Positions 28,580-36,850 of a DNA stretch of 64,000 nucleotides are shown here, piece after piece (the stretch's first letter is position 1; each line of letters begins with the position of its first letter). Source of the DNA: Methylotetracoccus oryzae (GTDB taxonomy: Bacteria > Pseudomonadota > Gammaproteobacteria > Methylococcales > Methylococcaceae); the NCBI RefSeq assembly GCF_006175985.1, contig NZ_SRSH01000009.1, forward strand, positions 122,719-186,718, written 5' to 3'. Below the pieces are notes generated by a model. That model was not told where the DNA came from. It saw nothing but the letters and a program-made list of their open reading frames with translations, and did not search any database. A program made the position numbers and the translations under genes.

Positions 28580-28604
28580 GGTCGCACCTCTCCGAGGTGC
28601 GACC
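28580..28604 (+). terminator. Strong hairpin after argG
   Basis: Perfect 11-bp stem GGTCGCACCTC / GAGGTGCGACC with a 3-base loop, 10 bases after the argG stop. No T-tract follows, so its effect as a terminator or RNA-stability element is inferred. Confidence 0.55.
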
Positions 28605-28765
28605 GGCGGCAGCGGTGAGGCCCGCGACCTGCCGATTGGCTCGCGGCAGCCGCTGGCGGTTGGCCGACCGCCTCGTCGCTGCCGGCCAGGTTCGGCCGGC
28701 ATCTGTTTCGCGGCGCGATGTTGAACCGTCGGGCATGGGCCCTGCGTGACTTCGTGCTCATCTCG

Positions 28766-28879
28766 CTAGATGAACGCCAGCAGCAGTAGGAGTCCGCTCC
28801 AGCCGGCCAGCCAACTGCCCGCGATCTTCATCGCCACGAGGGTTTCCACGGTCTCTTTGCTTTCGAGTTTGATACTCAT
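28766..28879 (-). CDS. 37-residue single-pass membrane peptide
   Basis: A short gene with a near-perfect ribosome site: AAGGAGA 7 bases before ATG 28879. The peptide starts with a polar, charged segment (M-S-I-K-L-E-S-K-E-T-V-E-T-L) and ends in a hydrophobic helix (about residues 16-37) rich in Leu, with Trp and Gly, ending F-I-stop. This composition is typical of small regulatory subunits of membrane complexes. I do not recognise a family. The neighbours are argG (convergent) and the haem d1 operon (divergent, 550 bases away). The strong translation signal and clean helix support a real gene. Confidence 0.6.
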   Translation of the reverse strand: MSIKLESKETVETLVAMKIAGSWLAGWSGLLLLLAFI

Positions 28880-29432
28880 CGTTTGTCTCCTTCCCCGGTC
28901 AGAAATTGCCCACTAATCTTGCCCCGGTCTCGCTGACGGGCTCTGGCTCGGATGCCGAGCTGCCTTTCCGAACGTTGAATCAGTCGCCTACGCAAGCCAT
29001 GAGCGGGGTGTGTAAATTCCGCCTGAAGCGGACCGCCGATCACGCGCAGTGCCGGGTCGCTTCCTCACGATTTGCGCCGCTGCCCGCTGCACTGGTGTTC
29101 CGGGTGTCTAGACGATAAGCTTCGCGTCCCGAGCACACCGTGAACGAGTGGCTTCCCCTATGGGTATTTTTTCCCGACGTCCTCGCCTTGCGAGACGGTT
29201 AAATCAGGCTCCGATCTCGAGCTCGGGCGGTGTTCGTCAGGGGAACTCGCTCGCACAGGTTCCATGTCTCGCGCTTCGCTTGACAGGATCGGCCGCGATC
29301 GGTAGCCTTAGGTTTCGTTACGAAACTGTATTGCTTGGGCCAGTAGTTGGGTCCGCCGGGGCCCCTTTTCGGTAGGGTGGTACCGGTCGCTCGGCGAGTA
29401 GCCGCTCTTCGCAGTCCTCTTGGAGTTCTGAA
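28880..29432. other. Upstream region of the haem d1 operon
   Basis: About 553 bases without a convincing gene. It contains a TTGACA hexamer at 29280-29285 with a poor -10 (TAGCCT, 29303-29308) at 17-base spacing, roughly 125 bases before the operon start. No clean FNR/DNR-type TTGAT-N4-ATCAA site was found. Confidence 0.35.
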
Positions 29433-31013
29433 ATGACAACACGCCATCGTGCCAGGCATGCCTCACTGACCTTCTTTCTCGCTGGACTGCTACTGTCGGC
29501 GGGTTCCGGCATGGCGAAGGAATTGACGCCGGCTGAGCGGACTCAGGCCGAAACGCTATTCAACGGCAATTGCGCCAGCTGCCATGGTCAGGACCTGGGC
29601 GGTTATCTGGCGCCCGCCTTGAATAAGACCCGGTTGGCCGGCCGCAGCCCAACGACGCTGCGCAGCATGATCATGACCGGCGTGTTCGACACCCTGATGC
29701 CGCCGTTTTACGGCAAGCTCAGTGACGATCAGATCAAGCTGCTGGTCAACTACATCTCGACGACTCCGAAGCTTGATCCGAAGTGGACGCTGGACGACAT
29801 GAAGCGTTCCCTGAAGGTCCATGTGCAGGATGAGTCCACGCTGCCCGAAAAGCCGGGCTACGCGATCGAGAACATGGACGATCTGCTCGGCGTCGCGGCG
29901 CGTGGCCGCTATGGGCGCGGCGCCGGTTCGAAGGCGGTGTTCATCAACAGTGCCAACAACACCAAGGTCGGTGAGGTGCCGACCGCGACCGCGGCGCACA
30001 TCATCGAGTTCAACCCCGTCAATCCGCGCTGGGCCTACGTCAAGACCGATGCCGCCGAGCTGTACAAGGTCGACCTGTATTCGATGAAGATCGTCCGCGA
30101 GATCAAGACCGGCCTGAATGGCCCGGCGCTCGGAATTTCGCGCGACGGCCGCTACCTGATGGCGGGCTCGTTCGTACCACATGTCGCGGTCATTCTCGAT
30201 GCCAACACGCTGGAGCCGTTGAAGCTCTTCGCGCTCGAAGGTGTCGATCCCGACGGCAAGTTCGTGACTTCCGATTCGGGCATGATCACCGGCACGCCGT
30301 ATGCGGATGTCTTTGCGATCGCGCTGGAGAACGCCGGACAGGTCTGGGTCATCGATCTGAAGAGCCCCGATTTCCCGGTCACGGCGATCAAGGACGTCGG
30401 GCGCCACCTGCACGATGCCTTCCTTTCGCACGGCGGCCGCAAGCTGATGGTCGCGTCCTACGACGACAGCATCGTCGCCGCGATCGATCTCGAAGAGCGC
30501 AAGCTCATCAAGAAGTTGCCGGCCGGTTGCGTGCCGCATGTCGGCGGTGGATCGGTCGTGAAGGTGAACGGCAAGACGCTCGGTTTCGGTACCAATTTCG
30601 GTGATTGCGACCACGAGGTCGTCAGTGTCTGGGATCTGGATGCGATGGAAGTCGTCAAGCAGGTGCCGGTCAGCGGTGGCACCGAATCGCCGGCCGCGCA
30701 TCCCAATGCGCCGTACGTGGCGGTCGACATCATCAGCAAGGACCGTCGGGCCCGTACCATCCAGCTGATCGACAAGAATACGCTCGAGGTGGCGAAGACC
30801 CTCGACGTGGGCGGGCATGCCTACTTCCCCGAATACAACGCGCGCGGCAATCTCCTCTTCGTCAGCGCGGGCTATTCGGGGGATGAGGTCGTCGCGTTCG
30901 ATTCGCAAACTCTGAATCGCGTGGCTTCATTCGAAATGGAAAGCCCGGCCGGCATCTTCTCGCGGGCACGGGCGAAGTTCATGACCCGCGGGCTCGCGCC
31001 CGGTGACCTATGA
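29433..31013 (+). CDS. Cytochrome c-d1 protein, NirN-like (NirS/NirN/NirF superfamily)
   Basis: 526 residues. A signal peptide is followed by a cytochrome c domain with C-A-S-C-H at 47-51 and a Met ligand in M-P-P-F, then a cytochrome d1-type eight-bladed propeller (about 130-520). His189 in A-A-H-I-I-E aligns with the proximal d1 ligand of NirS. L-H-D near 326-328 aligns with one catalytic His (Pseudomonas His369). The segment equivalent to the other catalytic His (S-H-E-H-P in NirS) reads T-G-T-P-Y here. That favours NirN, a dihydro-haem d1 dehydrogenase, or a non-canonical cd1 protein over the nitrite reductase NirS. The ending S-P-A-G-I-F also resembles NirF. It is first in an operon with nirCFDLGHJ. 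The alignment is from memory. Confidence 0.75.
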   Translation: MTTRHRARHASLTFFLAGLLLSAGSGMAKELTPAERTQAETLFNGNCASCHGQDLGGYLAPALNKTRLAGRSPTTLRSMIMTGVFDTLMPPFYGKLSDDQIKLLVNYISTTPKLDPKWTLDDMKRSLKVHVQDESTLPEKPGYAIENMDDLLGVAARGRYGRGAGSKAVFINSANNTKVGEVPTATAAHIIEFNPVNPRWAYVKTDAAELYKVDLYSMKIVREIKTGLNGPALGISRDGRYLMAGSFVPHVAVILDANTLEPLKLFALEGVDPDGKFVTSDSGMITGTPYADVFAIALENAGQVWVIDLKSPDFPVTAIKDVGRHLHDAFLSHGGRKLMVASYDDSIVAAIDLEERKLIKKLPAGCVPHVGGGSVVKVNGKTLGFGTNFGDCDHEVVSVWDLDAMEVVKQVPVSGGTESPAAHPNAPYVAVDIISKDRRARTIQLIDKNTLEVAKTLDVGGHAYFPEYNARGNLLFVSAGYSGDEVVAFDSQTLNRVASFEMESPAGIFSRARAKFMTRGLAPGDL

Positions 31014-31066
31014 CGCCCACGGATCCGGGTGTCCGGAGTAATCCTCGAAAAGACAGGAGAAATGCC

Positions 31067-31381
31067 ATGTCCAGATTGCGTGTCCCGTTCGCACTGATCG
31101 TCGCGCTGGGTTCGGGCCCGGCCGCGGCGGCGAACCCGGAGGCCGGCAAGGCTACGGTAGAGTCGGTCTGCGCGGCTTGTCACGGTATCACGGGCATCAG
31201 TGCCGGCGATGCCTTTCCGAACCTCGCCGGACAAAAGGAGGCCTACCTGCGCTCGGCGCTGACCGCCTACCGGGATGGGACCAGAAAGGCGCCGATCATG
31301 AACAACATGGCGGCCAGCCTGAAGGACGAGCAGATTGCGGATGTCGCTGCGTACCTGTCGTCGTTGAAGCGCTGCGAATAG
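31067..31381 (+). CDS. Class I cytochrome c in the haem d1 operon
   Basis: 104 residues. Signal peptide ending A-A-A-A near residue 23, one C-A-A-C-H haem motif, and a distal Met in the P-I-M-N-N-M segment. The sequence N-L-A-G-Q-K-E-A-Y-L-R-S-A-L-x-A-Y is typical of c4/c553-type cytochromes. ACAGGAGA lies 8 bases before ATG 31067. It occupies the place that nirM-type electron donors take in pseudomonad nir operons and probably donates to or accepts from the preceding c-d1 protein. Confidence 0.85.
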   Translation: MSRLRVPFALIVALGSGPAAAANPEAGKATVESVCAACHGITGISAGDAFPNLAGQKEAYLRSALTAYRDGTRKAPIMNNMAASLKDEQIADVAAYLSSLKRCE

Positions 31382-31384
31382 CCG

Positions 31385-31693
31385 GTGGTCAAGGAGTTAG
31401 CCTGGGGGTTGTTGCTGGCGCCGATGGTCGTCCACGCCGAGACGCTGAAGGCGGAGCGCCAGCAGCAACTGCTCAACCTGTTGAAGCAGGATTGCGGGTC
31501 CTGTCATGGCTTGCAGTTCAAAGGCGGTCTGGGTCCGCCGCTGCTCCCCGAGGCGCTGAGTGGCAAACCCGACTCGACCCTGATCGATACGATTGTGAAT
31601 GGTCGCCCCGGTACGGCCATGCCTCCGTGGCGGGGTTTCCTGACCGCGGATGAAGCCGCGTGGCTGGTTAATCAACTGCGTAACCCCCAATGA
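31385..31693 (+). CDS. nirC: NirC-like periplasmic cytochrome c
   Basis: 102 residues. Short signal peptide (ending V-H-A near residue 18), C-G-S-C-H haem motif, and a distal Met in G-T-A-M-P-P-W. NirC is a small monohaem cytochrome found in nir clusters and proposed to serve haem d1 maturation or NirS electron transfer. The start is GTG 31385, 3 bases after the previous stop, with no clear ribosome site, so translation is probably coupled. Its stop overlaps the nirF start by 4 bases (ATGA). The call rests on size, motif and position. Confidence 0.8.
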   Translation: MVKELAWGLLLAPMVVHAETLKAERQQQLLNLLKQDCGSCHGLQFKGGLGPPLLPEALSGKPDSTLIDTIVNGRPGTAMPPWRGFLTADEAAWLVNQLRNPQ

Positions 31694-32856
31694 AGTTCCT
31701 GGTTCGTCTGCTCGCTCTGGTGGCCCCTCTGTCCTTGGCGGTCGGCGCCGAGCTTCGCGGTACCGGCGATCTCGGTGTCGTCGTCGAGCGTGCCGAGGGC
31801 AGCGTGCAGATCGTCGACACGACCCGCAGGACCCGCGTCGGCCGGATTACCGGCCTGGGCGACCTGTCCCACGCGACGGCCGTTTTTTCCCGCGACGAGC
31901 GCTACGCCTACCTGTTCGGCCGCGACGGCGCGCTGACCAAGCTGGACCTGTTGGCGGGTAACGTCGCGAAGCGCGCCGAACAGGCCCACAACAGCGTCGG
32001 CGGCGCGATATCGCAGGATGGGCGCCTGCTCGCAAGTTCCAATTACACGCCGGGCGGCGTGCGGGTGTTTTCTGCCGAAACGCTGGAGCGGGTCGCCGAC
32101 ATTCCGGCCGAGTACGGCAACGGACAGTTGTCCAAGGTCGTCGGTCTGGTCGACGCGCCCGGGCAGCGCTTCGTGTTCAGTCTGTTCGAAGCGGGCGAAA
32201 TCTGGGTCGCGGATCTGCATGATCCCAAAGCGCCCAAGGTCCAGAAGTTCAAGGCGGGGAAGGAACCGTACGATGCGCTCATCTCTCCGGACGGCCGGTA
32301 CTATATCGCCGGACTGTTCGGCGAGGAGGGTTTGGCGCTGCTCGATCTGTGGAATCTCGACGCCGGGGTCAAGCGGATTCTGCCGGTCTATGCGAAAACC
32401 GACGAGAAACTCCCGGTGTTCAAGATGCCACACCTTGAAGGCCGGGCGCTGGTCGGCGACTACTGGTTCCTGCCGGCGGTCGGCCATCACGAGATGCTGG
32501 TCGTCGACCGCCGCTCTTGGGAGGTCGTCAAGCGCATTCCGCTCGAAGGCCAGCCGGTGTTCGTGATCGCGCGGCCGGACGACCGGCAGATCTGGGTCAA
32601 TTTCGCGCTGCCCGACAACGACAAGCTGCATGTGATCGATACGCAGACCCTCAGCGTGGTCAAGCGGCTGGCACCGGGCAAGGCGGTGCTGCACATGGAG
32701 TTCACGCCCAAGGGCGAGGAAATCTGGGTGTCCGCGCGCGATGACGACCGCCTGGTCGTTTACGACACCGAGACCTTGGAAGAGAAGGCGCGGCTGCCGG
32801 CAGACAAGCCCAGCGGCATCTTTTTCACGGCACGCGCGCACCGTCTCGGACTGTGA
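31690..32856 (+). CDS. nirF: Haem d1 biosynthesis protein NirF
   Basis: 388 residues. A Sec signal (1-20, no lipobox Cys) precedes a d1-type propeller without a cytochrome c domain. S-H-A-T-A-V-F-S aligns with the haem d1 ligand region. The C-terminus K-P-S-G-I-F-F-T-A-R-A-H is the NirF ending. NirF acts in the periplasm at a late step, before the final dehydrogenation to haem d1. It overlaps nirC by 4 bases and is followed by nirD one base after its stop. Confidence 0.93.
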   Translation: MKFLVRLLALVAPLSLAVGAELRGTGDLGVVVERAEGSVQIVDTTRRTRVGRITGLGDLSHATAVFSRDERYAYLFGRDGALTKLDLLAGNVAKRAEQAHNSVGGAISQDGRLLASSNYTPGGVRVFSAETLERVADIPAEYGNGQLSKVVGLVDAPGQRFVFSLFEAGEIWVADLHDPKAPKVQKFKAGKEPYDALISPDGRYYIAGLFGEEGLALLDLWNLDAGVKRILPVYAKTDEKLPVFKMPHLEGRALVGDYWFLPAVGHHEMLVVDRRSWEVVKRIPLEGQPVFVIARPDDRQIWVNFALPDNDKLHVIDTQTLSVVKRLAPGKAVLHMEFTPKGEEIWVSARDDDRLVVYDTETLEEKARLPADKPSGIFFTARAHRLGL

Positions 32857-32857
32857 C

Positions 32858-33322
32858 ATGGCCACCGCGCTTTCTGTCTTGCAGCAGCATCTGCTGAACG
32901 ATTTCCAGCGTGACCTGCCATTGACGCCGACCCCTTACCGGGAGATGGCGGACGCCTTGGGAGTTGACGAGGAAGCCGTGCTGTCCCACCTGCAGTCGCT
33001 GCAGACCGGCGGCGTGATCAGCCGCGTCGGGCCGGTATTCGCGCCCAACCGCCTTGGTGCCAGCACACTGGCGGCAGTTGCGGTGCCTCCGGAACGGTTG
33101 GAGGAAGTGGCGGCGTTGGTGAACACCTATGCCGAGGTCAATCACAACTACGAGCGCGAGCATCGCTATAACCTGTGGTTCGTATTGACCGCGAGGGACG
33201 AGGCACGCCTGAGCGAGGTTCTCGCGCAGATCGAGGCGGCGACCGGTCTTCCGGTCCTTTCGCTGCCGCTGCTTGAGGAATTCCATATCGATCTCGGTTT
33301 CCCGCTGCGCTGGGAGGACTGA
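32858..33322 (+). CDS. nirD: Siroheme decarboxylase subunit NirD
   Basis: 154 residues, AsnC/Lrp-like fold without a DNA-binding role. The family pattern is an N-terminal winged-helix remnant (P-L-T-P-x-P-Y-R-E-M-A) and the C-terminal core Y-A-E-V-N-H-N-Y-E-R-E-H-R-Y-N-L-W-F-V. His and Arg residues of that core are linked to siroheme decarboxylation to 12,18-didecarboxysiroheme. ATG 32858 is the first start after nirF. The order D-L-G-H matches Pseudomonas. Confidence 0.9.
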   Translation: MATALSVLQQHLLNDFQRDLPLTPTPYREMADALGVDEEAVLSHLQSLQTGGVISRVGPVFAPNRLGASTLAAVAVPPERLEEVAALVNTYAEVNHNYEREHRYNLWFVLTARDEARLSEVLAQIEAATGLPVLSLPLLEEFHIDLGFPLRWED

Positions 33323-33325
33323 CGC

Positions 33326-33868
33326 GTGGCGACGGTGAACGATCCGCGTGAAGATCCCAGGCTGGCGCGCCTGCTGGAAGCCATTCAATCCGGCTTGCCG
33401 TTGACGCCTCGCCCTTATGCAGAATTGGGCGAGCGGGTCGGCTTGAGTGAAGGTGAGGTCGTCGACACCGTGTCGCGCTGGGTGCGCGAAGGGCTGATCA
33501 AGCGGCTCGGTGTCGTCGTGCGCCACCGCCCGCTGGGCTACCGAGCCAATGCGATGGTGGTCTGGGATGTCCCCGATGACCGCGTCGGCGACATCGGGCG
33601 CCGGATGAGCGCCCACGAGTTTGTGACCCTGTGCTATCGACGGCCCCGTCGGGGCGAGGACTGGCCCTACAACCTGTTCTGCATGATCCACGGACGTGAC
33701 CGCCACAGCGTGAACGCCCAGATCGAATTGCTCGCGGAAGCCTGTGGATTGACCGATACGCCGCGCGCCGTGCTGTTCAGCAGCCGTTGCTTCAAGCAGC
33801 GCGGGGCGCGCTATCTGGCGGAGGTGCCCTCCGGCGACACACGGTCTGGCCGGATGCGCCCGGCATGA
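33326..33868 (+). CDS. nirL: Siroheme decarboxylase subunit NirL
   Basis: 180 residues, second AsnC-like protein of the siroheme decarboxylase set. N-terminal winged helix with G-L-P-L-T-P-R-P-Y-A-E-L-G. C-terminal part has G-Y-R-A-N-A-M-V-V-W-D-V-P, C-Y-R-R-P-R and W-P-Y-N-L-F-C-M-I-H-G, the NirL/NirH-type signature. Start is GTG 33326, 3 bases after nirD; the stop overlaps nirG by 4 bases. It carries a longer C-terminal tail (L-F-S-S-R-C-F-K) than nirH. Confidence 0.88.
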   Translation: MATVNDPREDPRLARLLEAIQSGLPLTPRPYAELGERVGLSEGEVVDTVSRWVREGLIKRLGVVVRHRPLGYRANAMVVWDVPDDRVGDIGRRMSAHEFVTLCYRRPRRGEDWPYNLFCMIHGRDRHSVNAQIELLAEACGLTDTPRAVLFSSRCFKQRGARYLAEVPSGDTRSGRMRPA

Positions 33869-34308
33869 CCGAGACCGAGCGGGTCGTCATCAATGGTCTG
33901 CAGGGCGGATTCCCGATCTGCGAGCGGCCATTTCTCGAGGCCGCGGAGAAACTGGGCCTGGGCGAGGAGGAGTTGATCGGCGTCATTGAGGGGCTGCTCG
34001 ATCAGGGCCTGCTGAGCCGCTTCGGACCGCTGTACCACGCCGAGCGGCTCGGCGGGGCACTGAGCCTTGCCGCGATGAAAGTGCCTGAGGCCGAGTTCGA
34101 TGCGATTGCCGAGCGGGTCAATGCGTTCCCCGAGGTCGCGCACAACTACGCCCGCGACCACGCGTTGAACATGTGGTTCGTACTGGCCACCGAAACGGTG
34201 GAGCGACATCGGGCCGTGTTGCGCGAGATCGAGGCTGCTACCGGCCTGAACGTCTACGACATGCCCAAGATCACCGAATACTTCGTCGGCCTGCATTTCG
34301 TTGTCTGA
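33865..34308 (+). CDS. nirG: Siroheme decarboxylase subunit NirG
   Basis: 147 residues. Same fold as NirD, with the D/G-type signature F-P-E-V-A-H-N-Y-A-R-D-H-A-L-N-M-W-F-V. NirD and NirG both carry the H-N-Y motif while NirL and NirH carry C-Y-x-R-P-R, matching the expected pairing of unlike subunits. ATG 33865 overlaps the nirL stop (ATGA); nirH starts 4 bases after the stop. Confidence 0.88.
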   Translation: MTETERVVINGLQGGFPICERPFLEAAEKLGLGEEELIGVIEGLLDQGLLSRFGPLYHAERLGGALSLAAMKVPEAEFDAIAERVNAFPEVAHNYARDHALNMWFVLATETVERHRAVLREIEAATGLNVYDMPKITEYFVGLHFVV

Positions 34309-34311
34309 GCT

Positions 34312-34800
34312 ATGGAGACGCCCGTGCTCGACGACACCGACCGCCGCCTGATCCTGGCCACTCAGGCTGGTTTGCCGCTGACGCCAAGGCCTTATCATGC
34401 GCTGGCCGAGCAACTCGGCCTGTCGCCCCAAGACGTCATGGTGCGACTCCGGACGCTGCTCGATCGCGGCGTGATCCGTCGCATCGGGGTGGTGCCGAAC
34501 CATTACCGCATTGGCTACACCGCCAACGGCATGACGGTCTGGGATGTGCCGGATGAGCGCGTCGATGAACTCGGCGAACAGGTTGGCCGAATGCCATCGG
34601 TTAGCCATTGTTACCACCGGCCGCGCCATCTGCCGGACTGGCCGTATAACCTGTTCGCCATGGTGCACGGGCGGACGCGGGCCGATGTCGAGCAAGAGGC
34701 CGATCGGATTGCCGCGGTGCTCGGTTCCGCGGTCCGCGCCCGCAGCGTGCTGTACAGCACCCGCATCCTGAAGAAGACCGGGCTGCGGTTGCAGTCCTAG
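34312..34800 (+). CDS. nirH: Siroheme decarboxylase subunit NirH
   Basis: 162 residues, paralogue of NirL: G-L-P-L-T-P-R-P-Y-H-A-L-A in the winged helix, then G-Y-T-A-N-G-M-T-V-W-D-V-P, C-Y-H-R-P-R-H and W-P-Y-N-L-F-A-M-V-H-G. It completes the four separate decarboxylase subunits; some bacteria have DL and GH fusions instead. ATG 34312 is 4 bases after nirG. Confidence 0.9.
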   Translation: METPVLDDTDRRLILATQAGLPLTPRPYHALAEQLGLSPQDVMVRLRTLLDRGVIRRIGVVPNHYRIGYTANGMTVWDVPDERVDELGEQVGRMPSVSHCYHRPRHLPDWPYNLFAMVHGRTRADVEQEADRIAAVLGSAVRARSVLYSTRILKKTGLRLQS

Positions 34801-34815
34801 CCCAGCCGCGACCTC

Positions 34816-36018
34816 ATGTTCCGCATCACCCCCTATATCCAGGAACTGCTGACGCCTTCGGCGCCGCCGGCGACGTCACGGCGCCGCGTCCTGCCGGGTC
34901 CCGTCGTTATCTGGAATCTGGTGCGGCGCTGCAATCTGACATGCAAGCACTGCTATACCACCTCGGCCGACATCGATTTTCCGGGTGAACTGAGCACCGA
35001 GGAGGTGTTCACGGTCATGGATGACCTCAAGGCCTTCCGAGTGCCGGTGCTGATCCTGTCGGGCGGCGAGCCGCTGCTGCGGCCCGACATCTATGACATC
35101 GCCGCTCGGGCGAAAGGGCTCGGCTTCTACGTGGGGCTGTCCAGCAACGGCACGCTGATCACCGACGAGAACATCGATCGCATCGCCGCGGTCGGCTTCG
35201 ATTACGTCGGCGTCAGCCTGGACGGTCTGCGCGACACACATGACGCCTTCCGGCGTAGCAAAGGTTCATTCGACCGATCGCTGGCTGGCGTCCGGCTTTG
35301 CGTGGCCCACGGCCTGAAAGTGGGACTGCGGTTTACGCTGACGCGCGATAACTTCGCCGATTTTCCGGGCATGCTCGACCTGATGGGGCAGGAGCGTGTC
35401 GACAAGTTCTATCTGTCCCACCTCAATTACGGTGGCCGCGGCAACCGCAACCGCAAGGACGATGCGGTCTACCTGATGACCCGGCAGGTCATGGACCGGT
35501 TGTTCGAAACTTGCCTGGAGCGGCTTCGCGCCGGTGACCCGGCCGAGTTCGTGACCGGCAACAACGATGCCGACGGGGTTTACCTGCTGCACTGGGCGGA
35601 AGCACGTTTCCCGGGCAGCGTGCCAGCGCTGCGCGCAAAGTTGACCGCCTGGGGCGGCAATGCTTCCGGTGTCAATATCGCCAATATCGACAATCTTGGC
35701 AACGTACACCCCGATACGTTCTGGTGGCACTACGGTCTCGGCAATGTCCGTGACCGGCCTTTCTCGGCGATCTGGCCTGACACGAGCGATCCACTGATGG
35801 CGGGACTTAAGCAGGATCCTCGGCCGGTGAGGGGCCGCTGTGGTGCTTGCGCCCACCTCGATATCTGCAATGGCAATACCCGCGTTCGCGCCCACCAGAC
35901 CACCGGCGATCCTTGGGCGGAGGATCCCGGTTGTTATCTGACTGATCAGGAGATTCAGGTCTCGCGCGACCCGGCTTGCCGGGCCGCCGGTCGTGAGGTC
36001 GGCGCTCCCCTGATCTGA
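34816..36018 (+). CDS. nirJ: Radical SAM enzyme NirJ of haem d1 synthesis
   Basis: 400 residues. Radical-SAM cluster motif C-x3-C-x2-C at Cys39, Cys43 and Cys46 (R-R-C-N-L-T-C-K-H-C-Y), with S-G-G-E-P-L-L-R as the AdoMet motif. The C-terminal SPASM/twitch region has C-G-A-C-A-H-L-D-I-C and a further Cys in D-P-G-C-Y-L for an auxiliary cluster. NirJ removes the two propionates of didecarboxysiroheme to install the oxo groups. It is 16 bases after nirH and is the last gene of the operon here; nirE and nirS are not in the window. Confidence 0.93.
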   Translation: MFRITPYIQELLTPSAPPATSRRRVLPGPVVIWNLVRRCNLTCKHCYTTSADIDFPGELSTEEVFTVMDDLKAFRVPVLILSGGEPLLRPDIYDIAARAKGLGFYVGLSSNGTLITDENIDRIAAVGFDYVGVSLDGLRDTHDAFRRSKGSFDRSLAGVRLCVAHGLKVGLRFTLTRDNFADFPGMLDLMGQERVDKFYLSHLNYGGRGNRNRKDDAVYLMTRQVMDRLFETCLERLRAGDPAEFVTGNNDADGVYLLHWAEARFPGSVPALRAKLTAWGGNASGVNIANIDNLGNVHPDTFWWHYGLGNVRDRPFSAIWPDTSDPLMAGLKQDPRPVRGRCGACAHLDICNGNTRVRAHQTTGDPWAEDPGCYLTDQEIQVSRDPACRAAGREVGAPLI

Positions 36019-36850
36019 GTATCGATGGTCGGTATCCTCCCGCTTCCAAGCCGCTGAACAGCGGCGGGCGCCGCCCGTTGGCGTCCCACTCCATTCCCTG
36101 TCGCCACAACCCGCTCTGTCTTTGCCGTACCGGCATCGTCTCCCAGCTCAAACGCACTGACACGGACGACCGCAGGTTCGCCGTGGGGGCCTCGCATTCC
36201 AGGCTGCATGGCCTGTTACAGATCTTAAGCCCTTTTCAACGACCGGCCTGTTGTCCGTCATGTTCAGGCAGGTCGTCGGGGGACTCTCAGCGATCGCCCA
36301 AGTTGCCACTGTCCGGATGAGCGCGTCCTTGTGGAACATCCCGTGACGTCTTTACTGGGTGGCACGCGGGCTCGACACCTTTCTTCCCGCTGCAATCGAC
36401 AGGCTGCTCCTTGTTGGCCGGCGAGATGCTGAGGCCTATGCCATATTCGGTTGATTGAAATACCGGACCAAGGGGCCACACCGGCGGAAAAGCGGCACAT
36501 CGTGGTGGGAGGAGGGGTCCGTCGAGTGGGTTGTTCGCCGCGCTCCGGATGGCTGGCAAGCCTGCGGGATAACGGCCGATGTGCATTTCTGAGAAGCGTT
36601 CCCAGGCATAACACGGAAGCTATACCTTTCCCTCGCTGTCGCTACCCAAAAGTGTAAGCAGGGGCGAAATGCAGTATTCGCACCGGTTGCAATACGTGGC
36701 ATAGGATATGCCTAAAGATATACTGTGCCCGCATCCAGCGATGTTGGTGCGATTGGCTTCGGCCATCCAGGAACGCCCGATCCAAGGATTTGCAGAGCTT
36801 GCTTCGGGCGGTTTCGCCTAGACAGGCATCAATGACCTTTGGGGGGATCT
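36019..36850. other. Non-coding stretch at the left edge of the accessory region
   Basis: About 830 bases. Apart from the hairpin after nirJ nothing was recognised: short frames on both strands lack ribosome sites and family features. Base composition becomes more mixed here than in the nir operon, marking the start of the accessory stretch. Confidence 0.4.
36050..36065 (+). terminator. Hairpin after nirJ
   Basis: GCCGCT-GAAC-AGCGGC, 6-bp perfect stem with a tetraloop, 32 bases after the nirJ stop; a second GC palindrome (GGGCG/CGCCC-like) follows at once. No T-tract, so terminator function is inferred from position. Confidence 0.4.

Noticed and set aside
28906..29118. 70-codon plus-strand frame upstream of the d1 operon and the idea of an insertion-sequence remnant there
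   Set aside because: No ribosome site, no transposase similarity and no terminal repeats could be found.
29556..30908. 450-codon minus-strand frame opposite the cytochrome c-d1 gene, and a similar one opposite nirF
   Set aside because: Antisense shadows of GC-rich genes; the plus strand carries haem motifs and the operon overlaps.
29433..31013. Calling the first gene of the d1 operon nirS (nitrite reductase)
   Set aside because: One of the two active-site histidines is not visible at the expected place and the C-terminus resembles NirN/NirF; left as NirN-like.
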